From NCBI GenBank assembly GCA_001557505.1, contig LSAX01000001.1, forward strand, positions 1,612,001 through 1,676,000: a stretch of DNA of 64,000 bases, given 5' to 3'. The translations under genes were made by a program, and so were the position numbers. Shown here piece after piece: positions 39,001-50,900 of this stretch (positions are counted from its first letter, which is position 1; each line of letters opens with the position of its first letter). The notes beneath the pieces were generated by a model that did not search any database, was not told the origin of the DNA, and saw only the letters and a program-made list of their open reading frames with translations. Origin of the DNA: Reticulascus tulasneorum. Lineage: Eukaryota > Ascomycota > Sordariomycetes > Glomerellales > Reticulascaceae.

Positions 39001-41043
39001 AGTTCCATGAGATTGTTCTGGATAGGCGTTCCGGTGATCAGTATCTTGCAGGGAACGCCGAAGCTTACAAGCCTGCTGTAGAGCTGGGATTCTTTGTTTT
39101 TCAGTCGATGTGCTTCATCAACAGCAAGAACCTGCCATTTAATAGTTTGGAGGAACTGCCAGTCATGAAGGATCATCTCGTAAGAAGTAACCACGACATT
39201 GAACTTGGGTTTCTTCGGATTGCCGTTGATCAGGAGCTCATTGTCGCGGATGGTATTACGAGCAGTCTCGTTTCCGAGATAGACGACATAGTTGGTGTCA
39301 GGTGCCCAGGTGTCGAAGGTGTCACCCCATGCCGGAATGACACTAAGAGGTGCTACGACGAGGAAGGGGCCTTCTTGTTCACGTTCATGCCGTAACCAGC
39401 TGAGAAATGAAACACTTTGGACAGTCTTTCCCAGACCCATCTCATCGGCCAGAATGACATTGTTCGCCCGGGTCCAGTTGAGGCTGAGGAAGTTCAAGCC
39501 CCTTAGCTGAAACTCACGTAGCTCACCTCCCACGATATAGTCTGGCTGCGCTTCCAGCTTGACCATTCTGCTTCGAGTATCCGGGTTTGTCTCTGTGCGG
39601 TCGGAGATCCATGAACGGGAAGAGCGGTCCAAAAACTGATCGATCTTGTCTTGAAAGTCTGCGCTGATGGCGGAGGCAGCTTCCCAAGTGCACTCGTCAT
39701 AATAGGCACCTTTCCACTTGACGAGATATTCGGTGCCTTCTTCACCGTCGCGGACAGCAACGACTCGTTCCACCTTCGTAAGATCCTCAAGCGTCTCCTC
39801 TGCGCGTTCTCGGTCTAAGAAAAACTGCTCCTTGCTCTCAGGAGCGATATCGTCCCCAAATTTGATGAGGAGCTCAAAATCGACAACAGTCCTGTAGTAG
39901 TTCTCCAGCTTGCGATAACCTCGATAGCCTCGAAGGTTTTCCGCCGACTCCCAGGTATCGTGCAGATGAGACAGGCCTTGCCACTTGATATAATACTCGA
40001 AGTCGTCTCGGGATGACTCGTAGTTAGACTCCAGACCCTCTTTCAATCGATGTCGCAAGACCTTGTCAATGTACGGTGAGTTGTCCACAGCTTCGGCGGT
40101 ATAGTTTGGAGTAAGCTCGTCGGCATGATCCTCACCGTCGCTTTCTTCGTATGCGCCTTGCTGTACATTTGTTGCCGCCCGTCGGCTAGACCATCGTTTC
40201 TCAACGTACAGCAACGATGGCTCTGCTTCGCGTTGGCGGCGGGCTTTCTTTTGGAGGCTTTTCGCACGAGCTCCGCCATAGGTATCTGAGTCGGAGTCAT
40301 CGACAGAGGCTTGACGAGCAGGCGTGCCTCGTTTCGAGGCTGGAGGAAGCAAAGGTCAGCTCTGATCAGGACCCTAAGGACGAGTGATGGTAGCAACAGC
40401 TCGGAAAACTTACATTGCTGGGAAGTTTCTAGACGACGTCTTTTGATAATTCTTCGGCTTGCAGGAATTACATCTTCATCGGAATCATCATCGGAATCGA
40501 CCTAATAGCAGCCTGAGTCAGGAAAGATGTTCCAAAAAATTTTAGCAGGTGCCTTACAACTTTACGTGGTTGGGTTGGACGAGTCTGGGTTGCGTTAGTT
40601 CATATTCATATCAATCAAGTTGGCCCAACTCGTACACTGCGTCTTAATCCATACAACTCTGGATTGGCTTTGATAAACTGGGCTTCTTCAACAGGGGCCT
40701 TCCGTTTCGAGGCGCGTTGGGAATCGTTGGAGCTGGATCGGACGTCGGCTGCACCATCGCTCTGTGCGTCAGCCAGCGTATCATCCATGTCGAAATCGGC
40801 ATCATCGGATGCGTTATCAGCACCAGACTGTTCGCTTTCCGAGGTATCTTGGTCGCCATTGATGTAGTTGGTCATGTCATTCGGATCGGGGGACGGCGAC
40901 GACGAGGCATTGTCAATGGCAGCCTCTTGGACGTCGGACAGGTCACTCTCGCTTTGGTGGGGGCTGTCAATTATGGGGGAAGAAGGAACGACTCGATGCG
41001 ACGTATGTCCATTTGTTGGACCGGGTTCAAGGGGACTAGACAT
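36005..41043 (-). CDS. CHD1: Chromodomain helicase CHD1, ATP-dependent nucleosome remodeller
   Basis: Five exons (40636-41043, 40558-40584, 40414-40501, 36220-40339, 36005-36167) splice in phase to 1601 residues. Exon 2 is only 27 nt. The acidic Ser/Asp-rich N-terminus (1-175) is followed by tandem chromodomains (about 245-330 and 355-415). Next is the Snf2 ATPase with Walker A DEMGLGKT and the DEAH-type box VDEAHRLKN, then the C-terminal helicase lobe with TRAGGLGINL and QAMGRAHRIGQ. The CHD1 helical C-terminal domain (DUF4208) ends the fold, with MLWYLLKPVRENFE and a tail starting NRFWDFLASLWPV. CHD1 spaces nucleosomes over transcribed genes. The frame of the main exon runs on to a stop at 36177, but the family-like C-terminus appears only after removing a 52-nt intron (36168-36219, branch GACTAAC). 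The exon 1 donor could instead lie 6 nt downstream. Confidence 0.95.
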
Positions 41044-42979
41044 CGTGATGGTCTAAGTCAAGGCTGCCTGCTTCAAGTCGAACGACGTTAGCCCAACATT
41101 CAGCATTCTGGAGGCGCAGGAGCGTGTCGCTCATGGCGAACATGGTTTGGCGACCAGGATACAACACCAAACAGCTGCGTTCAGCCAGATATTGATGGAG
41201 AAAACGAAGTCGTCGCATCTCGAGGGTGTAGTTGATGAAGACGAGGCTGAAGGATGATCAAAATGCAATTGGGGCAGTCGGTGAGGACAGAGACACCCCG
41301 ACACGCGCCCGTAGCATCGGATTCATCAGTAGCGATCTCTCACGTCGCATCTGAGTCTTTCGAAACCACAGGATAGCGTTGTTCGTCTTGGTATCGAGGC
41401 GCATGTGCTCAGGTTCGAGATCGCGATGGATGGCGTGTGATGGAGATGGGGAATTTGGGAGGACGGGTAACAGGAGCTTTGAAAGATTACTTACGAGTCA
41501 TTAACGAATGCCCCTCAGGCAGCGGAGATCATCGGTAATGCCAGCGTCGGGATTGGAAATAGTTATTAGCAACCGATGGTGTGGTTGTAGATATCCAGAA
41601 GGTTGAAGGGTGGAAGGTGGAATATCAAAATCAGTGGTGGAGGCAGGAAAGAATTGGTTGCACGGTGAGTGCCGGAGGTACAAATCGCTTGTACCATCTC
41701 ATCTAGGTATCCACTGTGGGCCAGCCCAGCACCAAAGCTTCCCAGCACACTGACCATTTTTATCGGGAGTCCTTGCCTGAGGCCACCAGAACCGAAACAG
41801 CAGCTTTTGATAGGATCAGCCTCACACAAGTTGATATCTACCTACCTACCAGTTCACAATGGCCCATTCTTGTTCGTAGTCAATGGAAGAATTGACCAGA
41901 ATCAAATCAACAATGTGATTTTGTGAAACTATTCTCATTTTGAATTGCCCATTGTGCCCGAATCTCGATACAAGTCAACAACTCCCATTTACCCCTGCTG
42001 GTCCCAATACTCATTCAATAAATCTCGCGGGACACGAGCAAGAACCCAAGGCGACGGCACAGCATGGTCTCGGCCGTGGTATTCTAGCAGCCGCAGATTA
42101 GGGTAGAAAAGACCATCTTCGCCGAGCCTGCTTTATTCGTTGGGACTAATTTACAAAATGTCATCGCAAGAATACTACAATTACAACAGATCACCACAGA
42201 TTACATAGAAACCATTGACATCAAACTGAACTGCTTGACATCCGCTCACACAACCGACAGACTATCGGGGCTAATTGGTCGATAACGAGGCCCAAGAGTA
42301 AAGATGTCCATAATGAAGAGGAGCAACCTTTATGAGTCAGTAGCTGTGGGAAGCATATGAGCTGAAGTTTACTGCGAGGTTGCCTTATCCTAACGGGCGT
42401 TGGTGCCTGATCGCCCAGCCAGTCAGAATGAACAGGATTCGTGTTGCTGCGTGCCTCTGACCCTGCTTGACGACTGGAACCTCCATATATTTCCGCGAAT
42501 CCTCCACAATCATGTCTAGCTCTAGAGCACAGCTTCCCGGGCTTCCTCTATTCTCAGTTCTAGCCCCGTGATTACGGCCGTGGTCACCACCGCTGAGAAG
42601 GTCCATGTGGTGGTCTCTGAGGCATCTTACAGTCTATACTGCTCTCCAGCCTTATGCGAGAAGACTTTGTTGATAGCTCCTAGATTCACTAAGGGCAATT
42701 TTATAATGTGCACATATTCGGGTATATTTGACTGACATTCTCGCATGTCAAGCTGCAAGAATCCAGCCGAGCGGCATCTGTCTCGTGAATGGCGGGGGCT
42801 ATTACGCTCACTGTAGAACAATGCCAGGTGGAAGACTGCGCATCTAGCCAAGGATCTCCTGAACAATCTCCCTTCCCCCGGCTATCCAGACTAGTTAGCT
42901 TCTTTTAGACGAATACGTCTCTCCTTTCTACATCCAGTCCCTCTCCTCTTGCCAACCACTAATGAAACTCGATTTGCTG
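41044..42979. other. 1.9 kb intergenic: CHD1 promoter and 3' region of a regulator gene
   Basis: CHD1 is read leftward from 41043 and the next gene ends at 42980. Small frames here have no recognisable content. I see no RNA gene or mobile element. Confidence 0.5.
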
Positions 42980-45299
42980 TTACGCGGAACCAAACAAGCC
43001 CCATTCCTCACGGAATCTCCGGACGAGACCGTCGACGCGCCATCCCGCCGCCTTGACGCGGTTGAGGCACGCGAGCAAGTCTCTCTGCTGCGTCGGATGC
43101 GTCATGCGCCGCGCGGCGAGGAAGAATGCCGAGAACATACACGGGTCCCAGCACTGCGTATGCTGCTCGCCACAGGTCACCGCGATGCCGCACACACGCC
43201 GAGCGTGCCACAGTGGTGACATGTGTGCAGCTTCAGCCTCTGTCTCAGCTTGGTGATGGTTTTCGTGAGGCTGACTCGTGCGAGGTTTATGGCTCATCAG
43301 CACAAGCATGGCAGCGTGATACGTGACGTTGGCGGACATACCAGCCCCGCTGGTAAAGAGCACGGTCGGAAATTCGGCACCGTTACCGTCGAGCTCAGCT
43401 AGTGGCTGGAGCTCGGACGGACGGCCAGCGTGCCATTCCCGCAGCTCAGCGAGAAGCTTGTTCCATCTCTCGATGCGGGCTCTGCCGGAATATCGCGGGG
43501 CTGGAGACGCCGTAGCTTCACCAGAGTCCGGCGACTCGAGGCAGAGGCTCATGACATCCGCGAGAAGAGCAAGGCAGCGGAGGGAAGCATTCAAGACCTC
43601 CTGGAAGCTGACGCACTCTGTAGGTAGAGTTCTTGAAAACTCCAAAACATCGCGGAGGATACCGGAGCTCAGGTCGCTGGCTGTTTCGTGCATTAACGAA
43701 TATGCGATATCTTTACCCAGGAGTGTCTCGGTCAGCAATTGAGCCTATGTCCAACTGTAAGGCTGGGCCTAATAGAGTGGGTATACCTATGCGAAGTATG
43801 CAATAGATGAGATGAGGCGAGACGGCATACCTAGCCTTGCCATAAGGGCAACAAGAGCACACCACATCCTCTGGTGACTTGCATCTGCAAAGTCGTACAG
43901 ATTGAAGCTTGGAATGTGCCCCCCCACGAAACTGGGCTCCCAGGCATCCGGTACGGCCCCAACGAATAGCTGAGTCTTCAAGAGCACAAAGCTGCCCATG
44001 ATCTGAAGGGCGGAAAAGGGATGCACTTGGTCGGGCGGAATGGACCTCAAGTGCAGTGGCAGCGAGCCGCTGCCATAGCGGGGCATCTGCTCCGCTTCGG
44101 ACCCGGAAGACGCAGCAGCCAGCTGTACAACTGCGTCTAACAGGAACGGCGAGATTATGGCAAGTCGGGGGATGAGGAGGCCAAAGGTTTGGCTCAGATC
44201 GTAAATGTCTAGCTAGTTGTCGAGGATGTCGGTCCGCGGTTAGTGATGTTGGGGGGTAGATTAACTGGAGGCATCTTGAAAGGCAGAATGGAAAGTAAAC
44301 TCACCATGGGGGCGACGTGACTGATGTAGTGTCTCAAGAGATAAATTGTTTCGACTGACAGCAGTAGCTCTCTTACTTGAGCAGGCGCGTTGTTGGGGCC
44401 TCGAGCCTGAACGGACTGGGTGAGCTGGTCCGGGTTTGCAAGACTGCGGGACTGTTCTAAGGATAAGAATCCTGACAACACCTCTGTATCTAAATTGTTA
44501 GTTAGCAGCCTGAGAAACTTTGGAGTTGGTAGAAATACTACTGTTTTCATTAGTGGTCTGTCCCAGTTGCTCGGAGTTGGATTTCCGAGACGGCTGATTT
44601 AAAACAAGATTGGTGGTCGTTCCTAGGCCGCGGTCCTGGACGAACAGCTCTTCGTTAAGTGGGCTGTGGTTTCCTCGGATACCTCGCTGGGACCTGTCGA
44701 CAATCTTCGGCGTGCCCGTTCCCGTAAGCGTAAGAGCCTTCACCTGCTGGTCTCCAGGTTCCTCCGGAGCTGCAATGGCAAGAGTATGTGTGGGATTGGC
44801 CGCGTCAGCACGACCAGAGGAGTCCCCATCGCTGACGAACTAGAGCCATAAACACATATGTCAATATGTAGTGGAAGGGGGGATCATATGGGTGGCAAGA
44901 TTAGGGGTTTGGGTACCTGCAAGACCGAGTACTCTGGCATCGCCGAGGCGGAGCCGGCATGATGAGACTCGGGGTCCCGTACTAGCGTCCGCGTGTTTCT
45001 CTCGAGAAAGGACAGACGTGTGACATATTGGCACTCGAAGTCGGCACTGACGCAGCGCCCACAACGCGGTTTGCCCTCGTCGCCTACATAGCCCTCCGAA
45101 CATCAGCCAGATGTGTTGAAGAGGGGGAGACGACATGTCTTTGCGACTGGTGGTGGGGCTAACATTTGCGACGCTGAGCTCGGCAGCGCTGGCAGCCGGT
45201 GCGTGTGCGTGTCTTCTGCGCACGCCGATGCTGATGCTGCTCTTGCCCCTCAGAAGTCCCCTGATTTTCGTTGGCAAGTTGGGTGCTACCTCCAACCAT
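42980..45299 (-). CDS. Zn2Cys6 transcription factor with possible nonsense codon
   Basis: Best uninterrupted model: exons 45164-45299, 44917-45083, 44542-44839, 44305-44489, 43831-44212 and 42980-43710, all in phase, 632 residues, start ATG 45299 (MVGGSTQLAN). The zinc cluster crosses the first intron: Cys36-x2-Cys39-x6-Cys46-x6-Cys53-x2-Cys56-x6-Cys63. The middle region (TIYLLRHYISHVAPM-LDIYDL, then MWCALVALMARL) looks like the fungal transcription-factor regulatory domain. The fifth intron is uncertain. Continuing exon 5 past 43831 gives GMPSRLISSIAYFA, which fits the family, but then meets TAG at 43787-43789 right before a GTATAC donor. The model here avoids it with a 120-nt intron at the cost of about 24 expected residues. 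The gene is divergent from an MDR oxidoreductase, a likely target. Confidence 0.75.
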
Positions 45300-45391
45300 G
45301 ACAGAGATCTGCCAGGCAGGTGAAGTATTAGCGCGGCAGTATCTCTTGCGTCTGGGCGTATGAGAATGACTCAAGTAGTTAACAAATCATC

Positions 45392-45441
45392 CCGCTGGGA
45401 GTGGAACTAAACTCCGCTGGAAGTAGAACTGAACTCCGCTG
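45392..45441. repeat. 22-bp tandem direct repeat with CCGCTGG half sites
   Basis: Copy 1 (45392-45413) and copy 2 (45414-45435) agree at 19 of 22 bases; the three differences are all A/G transitions. A third partial copy, CCGCTG, follows at 45436-45441. Zn2Cys6 proteins bind CCG/CGG triplets, so regularly spaced CCG units beside such a gene make a plausible operator. Confidence 0.7.
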
Positions 45442-45743
45442 TTGGTTCTGTTGTCGTTGTCATGAGGAATGCTTAAGGCGGAAATAGGAATGCAGAAGCG
45501 CTTGCTAACCTAAGCAAAGGGGCTGTTGCTTGTTTATAAGCGGTGCGGCAAGCGGATACCCTTGCCTGTTTAGGCGACTTGGCGCCACTACTTCCGGAAA
45601 AGGAAAAGGGTGCCGCGTTCTTCAATTACACGCAGCGCGCAAACGTGAGCAGACTATCCAGAAGATAGTTATTTCGATTTCACATCACGTCTATTAGCTT
45701 TAGATAGTAATTGCTTCCCTTCTACGATATGGCTCAACAGCAA

Positions 45744-45750
45744 TATAAAA
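45744..45750 (+). promoter_or_regulatory. TATA box of the MDR oxidoreductase gene
   Basis: TATAAAA sits about 95 bp upstream of the ATG at 45845, a normal distance for a fungal core promoter. It suggests a regulated rather than a housekeeping gene. Confidence 0.6.
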
Positions 45751-45844
45751 GGACTGCTCACCCAGCTGCCACTCCTAGCCTAGAGAACCATGCATCCAAG
45801 TCCTCAATCAACCCTCGAGCAGTCTATCATATCAACAACACGAA

Positions 45845-47081
45845 ATGGCGCCAGTACCAAAGACCATGAAGGCCTGGATTATCACACAAGCCGGCAGACC
45901 AAAGGATGCCCTCGAGCTGAAGACTGACTGGCCAACTCCAGCACCGCCGAAGGGTGGGGACATCCTTGTTAGAGTCTCTTACGCCGCCTTGAATCCTTTG
46001 GACGTCAAGTTGATGAGCATATGGATCCCTTTCAAGAAGAACGCCATCCCTGGTGCCGATTTTGTTGGCGAGATCATCCAGGTCGGGCCCTCCGTCGCCA
46101 CCTCCTCTCCTGACTTGCGCGTCGGCATGACAGTTTGCGGCACCGTTCCCACTATGCAGATAATCCGTGGCGGCGGTACACTGGCCGAGTATGTGGTGCT
46201 GCCGGCGCATATGGTTACGGAGAAGCCGCCGGATCTTGAGGATGCCGCTGCCGCTGGGATTCTGGGTGTCCCAGGGCAGACGACCGCCATATTGATGCGC
46301 GCGGCCGCTGTCAGCGCTGGCGATAGGGTATTGGTAAACGGGGCAAGTGGCGGCGTGGGCTGCGTACTTTTACAGGTACTTCACGCAATTGGGATCCATG
46401 TCACAGCAATCTGTTCGGGGAAGAACGCGGATATGGTACGGCGCCTCGGTGCCTCGGAGGTATGGTTGACCGGCTTCCCGATGACCATATATGACTCTCA
46501 GAGCACTAACGAATTCGTGCCACATTAGGTCATTGACTATACCGCACACAACCCCCTGCACGCTTATCTGTCTACCAATTTCAGGGACGAACCATTCGAT
46601 GTCGTCTTCGATTGCGTGGGGGATCAAACGCTCTACCACAAATCCGCGGGATACCTAAAGCCAAAGGGGAGGTTCCTCACTATCGCAGGCGGCCTACTAT
46701 TCCCAATCAAAACCAAGTGTATTCCGACCATGTTTGGAGGGACGCCACGGAGTTATTCAAGTATCATGAACTCTCCATCCGGCCCAAACGCTAGCGAGGT
46801 CGCCGGATGGGTTGAAAAGGGCTGGGTAACGGAGCTCCCTATCGACTCAAAATTCGGCATGGATGATGCCACGCAGGTAGGCGCTCGCCTTCTTTTCCCA
46901 TTCCCTTTTCTTTAGATTATTTGTCTGTCATTTCCCCTCTTCCTTTCTTTCTACCCTATGGAACAAAGTCTCCCCTGTAACTGTAACTTGATTAAATACA
47001 GTGTTGCTTACCTCTATCCAGGCCTTCGAGAAACTGGCGTCGAAACACGCACGGGGCAAGATTGTCGTAAAGGTATCATAA
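45845..47081 (+). CDS. Zinc-free medium-chain dehydrogenase/reductase (quinone oxidoreductase-like)
   Basis: Three exons (45845-46459, 46529-46876, 47022-47081) give 340 residues, start MAPVPKTMKA. The order is a GroES-like N-terminal domain (about 25-125, with YAALNPLDVKL and GADFVGEI) and then a Rossmann domain with the glycine motif NGASGGVG (165-172), followed by the ASEVIDY segment created by the first splice. The cysteine cluster for structural zinc and the zinc-binding catalytic residues of alcohol dehydrogenases are absent, so it is likely an NADPH-dependent quinone/enone reductase or a trans-enoyl-reductase type enzyme in the cytosol. The substrate is unknown. The last exon encodes only AFEKLASKHARGKIVVKVS, a typical MDR ending, and lies after a 145-nt intron. 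It diverges from the Zn2Cys6 gene on its left. Confidence 0.88.
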
Positions 47082-47916
47082 TCAAGTTATTTCAGTGGTG
47101 CAATTACAAGAGTAGAAACTCGTTGGTTTGAAGAAGTAACTTCGTCGGGAGGTGGCCATGTGCTGTAGTATGTCGTTTAGAAAGGTATATCCTAGAAATA
47201 ACTTTGCAAGTATAGAAAAATTAGAGATTATTATCTACAAACTACTTATTAATCACAAGGAGGGGTAAGACGCGGTATGGTACTACGCTTAGGCTTAAGA
47301 GAAATCACTTCAACTTACTATCAACCCATTATCTTGCTGGACGAGGAGAAATCGTGCTCCCAGTGTACCTTATTCAGAACCCACCCTGAATGCCCGGTGT
47401 GTCGTAAATCCCTGCTAGGCAGAAGAACTTCTCGTGTTTGTGGCAAGCGGTGCTCACGATCCATAGCGCAGAGCAGAATCCTGGACATTAAAGTCCGCGG
47501 GGGCTTTCAGTTTGATGGCCGGCCGGATTATCCGTAAACATCCGAAAGCTCAGACTTAGGGCCCGAGATCCGGGCCTATCCTCAATTGCTCCAGCTTTCT
47601 CCGTGAACCCCCCTCTCGGTCGCAGATCCGATACTCTCGCTTCCATTTCGGAGATGGATTTTGTTCCGTAGAGGCTCGGCGACGTTGGCTAACAGGTCTG
47701 TCTCGGAAGAGTCCAATACTTCCCCAGACAGCACAATGTGGTAGGGAAAACTCGCGGTCTTAAGGAATGCAGGAGTTGGCTTCGCGCTCTCGGGTTTTCT
47801 GCTATAACAGATATCTTTCGTTAAAGGGCCTTGCCCCCGATGCTTGCAGTTGCCATTATAGCGCCAGCCACTGACTGCCACATGCTCTTTCTATCCTCAC
47901 ATTGTAGGCAATCAAC
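47082..47916. other. Intergenic, convergent 3' ends; two weak frames
   Basis: The left part is AT-rich (47085-47260). A plus frame at 47277-47537 has four CxxC-like cysteine pairs and a minus frame at 47582-47881 has moderate composition. Neither has a recognisable family, splice partner or promoter. They may be decayed sequence. I list them only as observations. Confidence 0.4.
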
Positions 47917-50900
47917 CTACACTGCGAAATCCGCCTTCTCCAACCTCCTGGCTAGCTGCAAGTACCCCTCAACCATAGTATACGGCCCCCGATCCAGCCT
48001 CAACCTGCCGTCGTCCTGTCCCACCTCCAGAGCATTGTATTTTGTCTCCTCCTCGTCTTCTGCTCCATCTTCTTCGCTGTCGGCATCCGTGCCACCATCT
48101 GTCGCTTGGACGGACACACTGTATGGCTGCAGCCAATTCCACGTCCCCTTTGAGCTTGGAACCATTGGCAACCGGATGGGCGCCGTCTCTGGATCCGGCG
48201 GCACAGCTGACCTTTGGTTCTCGAGCCACGAGGACGCTGTCAGCTGTCGCGTCGGGTCGTACGAGACGGGTACGTCTTTAGTCACCAACAACGGTCCAGC
48301 TGTAAAAAATGCGGCTGGGAGGCTCGTTAGTCACTGAGTAGGTGGGCAGGGCTGTGGGACGTACATATCTTGTGGAGGCCTTGCTGGACGGTCCAGGGTG
48401 GCAACTGCAACGTCGTCGCGGGTAGAATGGGGCTGTACACGTGCAGCGGCGTGAACGGAGACACGAGCATAGTCTTGACCATCATCTTTGCAGCATGACT
48501 CTCCGCGAAGCTGTTGTTCCGCAATGGTATGGCCGGATCGACGTAGTACGGCCGCAGAGTTGGGAAATCCTTTGGCTCGATCAGGGTCCTCGGGTCGCCT
48601 GGAATGAGTGCTGGGGGCGGCGTCAGGGGTACGCCATCGACGATCCCGGCTGTGAAGTAAGTGTGTAAAGTCTCCCAGTCCGTCGTTCCCGTCACTGTGT
48701 TGTCGGCGTCGAAGTAGCCCACGACTCCGTCTGCCGGCCGATCCATATCTCCGATCTTAACGGGGAATTTATAGCCTAAGAGAATCTTTGCTTCGGAAGG
48801 AGGATCCATACCGACAGGCAAAAGTGTTGTCTGTGACACCAGAGGCTCAATGGCCAACTCGAGACTGAAGCCCACGTTAACCAAGGCAAGGGGGCTTCCG
48901 ACGATTGCCGTAGCGCTAGCGGCGTACTCTGGGGGCGGGTAGGACATGCTTTGGGTTGCCTTTATGACCATATCCCAGAAGGACCGGAGGTAGGGTGCGC
49001 CCGAGACGGGGTCGCGGATGCGGTCGATCAGTTGCTCGAGCTGGGATGAGGCGGCATCTGGGCCAGGCTTTGCTGGTTCAAAAGGAAGCCATTTGGCGTT
49101 TGTGGTGACGCCCAAGGGCCCCTGAGCGGTTAGTATGAAGCTCAACGGCGTCCAAATGGAAGGAGCTTAGGGCTGCATACTCCAAGGTTTACTTCGACAT
49201 AGAAAATGCCATCCGAGGTAAAGAACTGGAGACCGTAGTCGGCGTAATTGATGATTACCCTGGAGCCCATTTAGCGTCACTCACCTTTGATCATACTAAT
49301 CAAATAGTCTGCTCTAGAGGACCTACCATCCCTGAATGGGCTGATCCCAATGCGATGCAGTCCTCCACCCAGAAAACAACCCGTCGTCGTCCTGAACCTT
49401 CTCAACAAAAGCCGCATTCAGCCGGGCGTCCTGGTTGATGGCTGGTGTGAGCTGGATGTACGGGCAGAGAGGATACTCCCCCGGCAACTGCGGATCCGCT
49501 AGATGAAGTGGCGTTACCGTGTTGAGTTCGGTCGAACCGGCAACGAATCCAGGACAAACTTGGTCGCCAAGACAAGGAAACACCGTCTCTGGAAACGCGC
49601 TCGGGTCCCGAAGGGGCTGACTTGGAGGTATGGGACTGATGGCTTGGCCAAACTTGTCGACGATGGTCATTTTGGTGAACAGGAGCTGGCCGTGAGTGAC
49701 ACCCTTAAACGGGGCAGTCGGGGACCCGGAGAAGTCGACGAGAGGGCCATATGGTGTCGCGGCGCTCTGGTCTTGGATCATGAAGACGTCGGTTGCTGTA
49801 AGTCCGATATCGAGAACGGCGTCGGACGCTGCTTGGAGTGCGATACCTTGCTCTCTGCCCGAAAGGGTAAGGTTTGGAGAGACGTGAGAGCCTTCGGCCA
49901 GGGTGAGCAGGTTGCTCGTGATTCCCTGCAGCTCGCCGGACACGAACTTGAGCTGCCCGACTTTCTCTACGAAAGCCTGTCTCTTAGCCAAGGTGTCAAG
50001 ATCAACGGGGAGATCGACGCCCGCGATGTCGAGGACTTGCGAGACGATGGCCTGCAGGTTGAACACGGGCTGCGAAAGCATCATCATCCGCCCGCCTACC
50101 GTGCGTTGGTCTAAGATGCTGTCCGGCTGGTTGGCCAGCGCGCCTTTGACAACGTAGCGGACTTTGGGGTGGTTGCTCCCGACGGGCGAACTCAGGAGCT
50201 CGACGGACCATTTATCAAAAGGGATGTGGAAGTACGTAGCCTCCCACTCCAGAAAAAGCGGACACCAAGGCTGACCGGCCCAGGTCTTGAAGCCCAGCCG
50301 TGCGCCGCGGTCTCGTGTCGAGAGCGCTTGGGCTTCTCTCAAGAGGACCTGGATCGCGATATTGACGTCCTCGTCGCCCGTCTTGCCCACGGGGATAAGT
50401 GGCGGCATGTCGCGACCCGCGCCGAAGTACGCACTATCTCCCAGTGGTCGCGCCTCCAGGCGGCCTAGATACTCCGTCGCCCAACCCGAGTCCATTCCCG
50501 CAATGCATAGCGTCGGGTCTTTCCGCGTGAAGAAGGGCTCCCGGGCAATGCTACGGGCTTTGACTTTAGGAGGACTGAGGTCCGGGGGATTTACGATGGA
50601 TGCGATCTCGGCGTCAGTTTTCTCAACTAACGCGGCCGTGGAAAGAACGCGATCTTTGAACCTGGTCGCTTCTTCGCGATATTGTGCCTTGGGCCCCGGG
50701 AGGGAGCTGCTCGGGTCGGACACGAACCGCCACCAGACGGAAAACAACGACCACTGCATCAGCTTCAACTTTTTCTTCGCCGCATCTTGCAGGGCCTGCA
50801 GCTCGTTTGCTTTGCGTAGGTAGTCTACTTCGGAAAACCCGGTCGCATCGGGGACGACGGAGGGGCGAGCGACCGCTTGTCCCGGCGCTACTTTCTCGTC

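Larger units (their letters stand above)
45300..45844. promoter_or_regulatory. Divergent promoter between the Zn2Cys6 gene and the MDR oxidoreductase
   Basis: This 545-bp stretch separates two start codons facing away from each other. It contains a 22-bp tandem repeat with CCG half sites and, nearer the oxidoreductase, a TATA box; both are listed separately. Such an arrangement often means that the regulator controls its neighbour and itself. Confidence 0.55.

Noticed and set aside
47277..47537. Cysteine-rich frame that could bind zinc
   Set aside because: The cysteine spacing matches no known zinc fold I recognise, and there is no supporting context.
48327..49145. Treating this frame as a separate gene
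   Set aside because: It has no own start; in-phase splice sites join it to the frames on both sides as part of cluster gene A.
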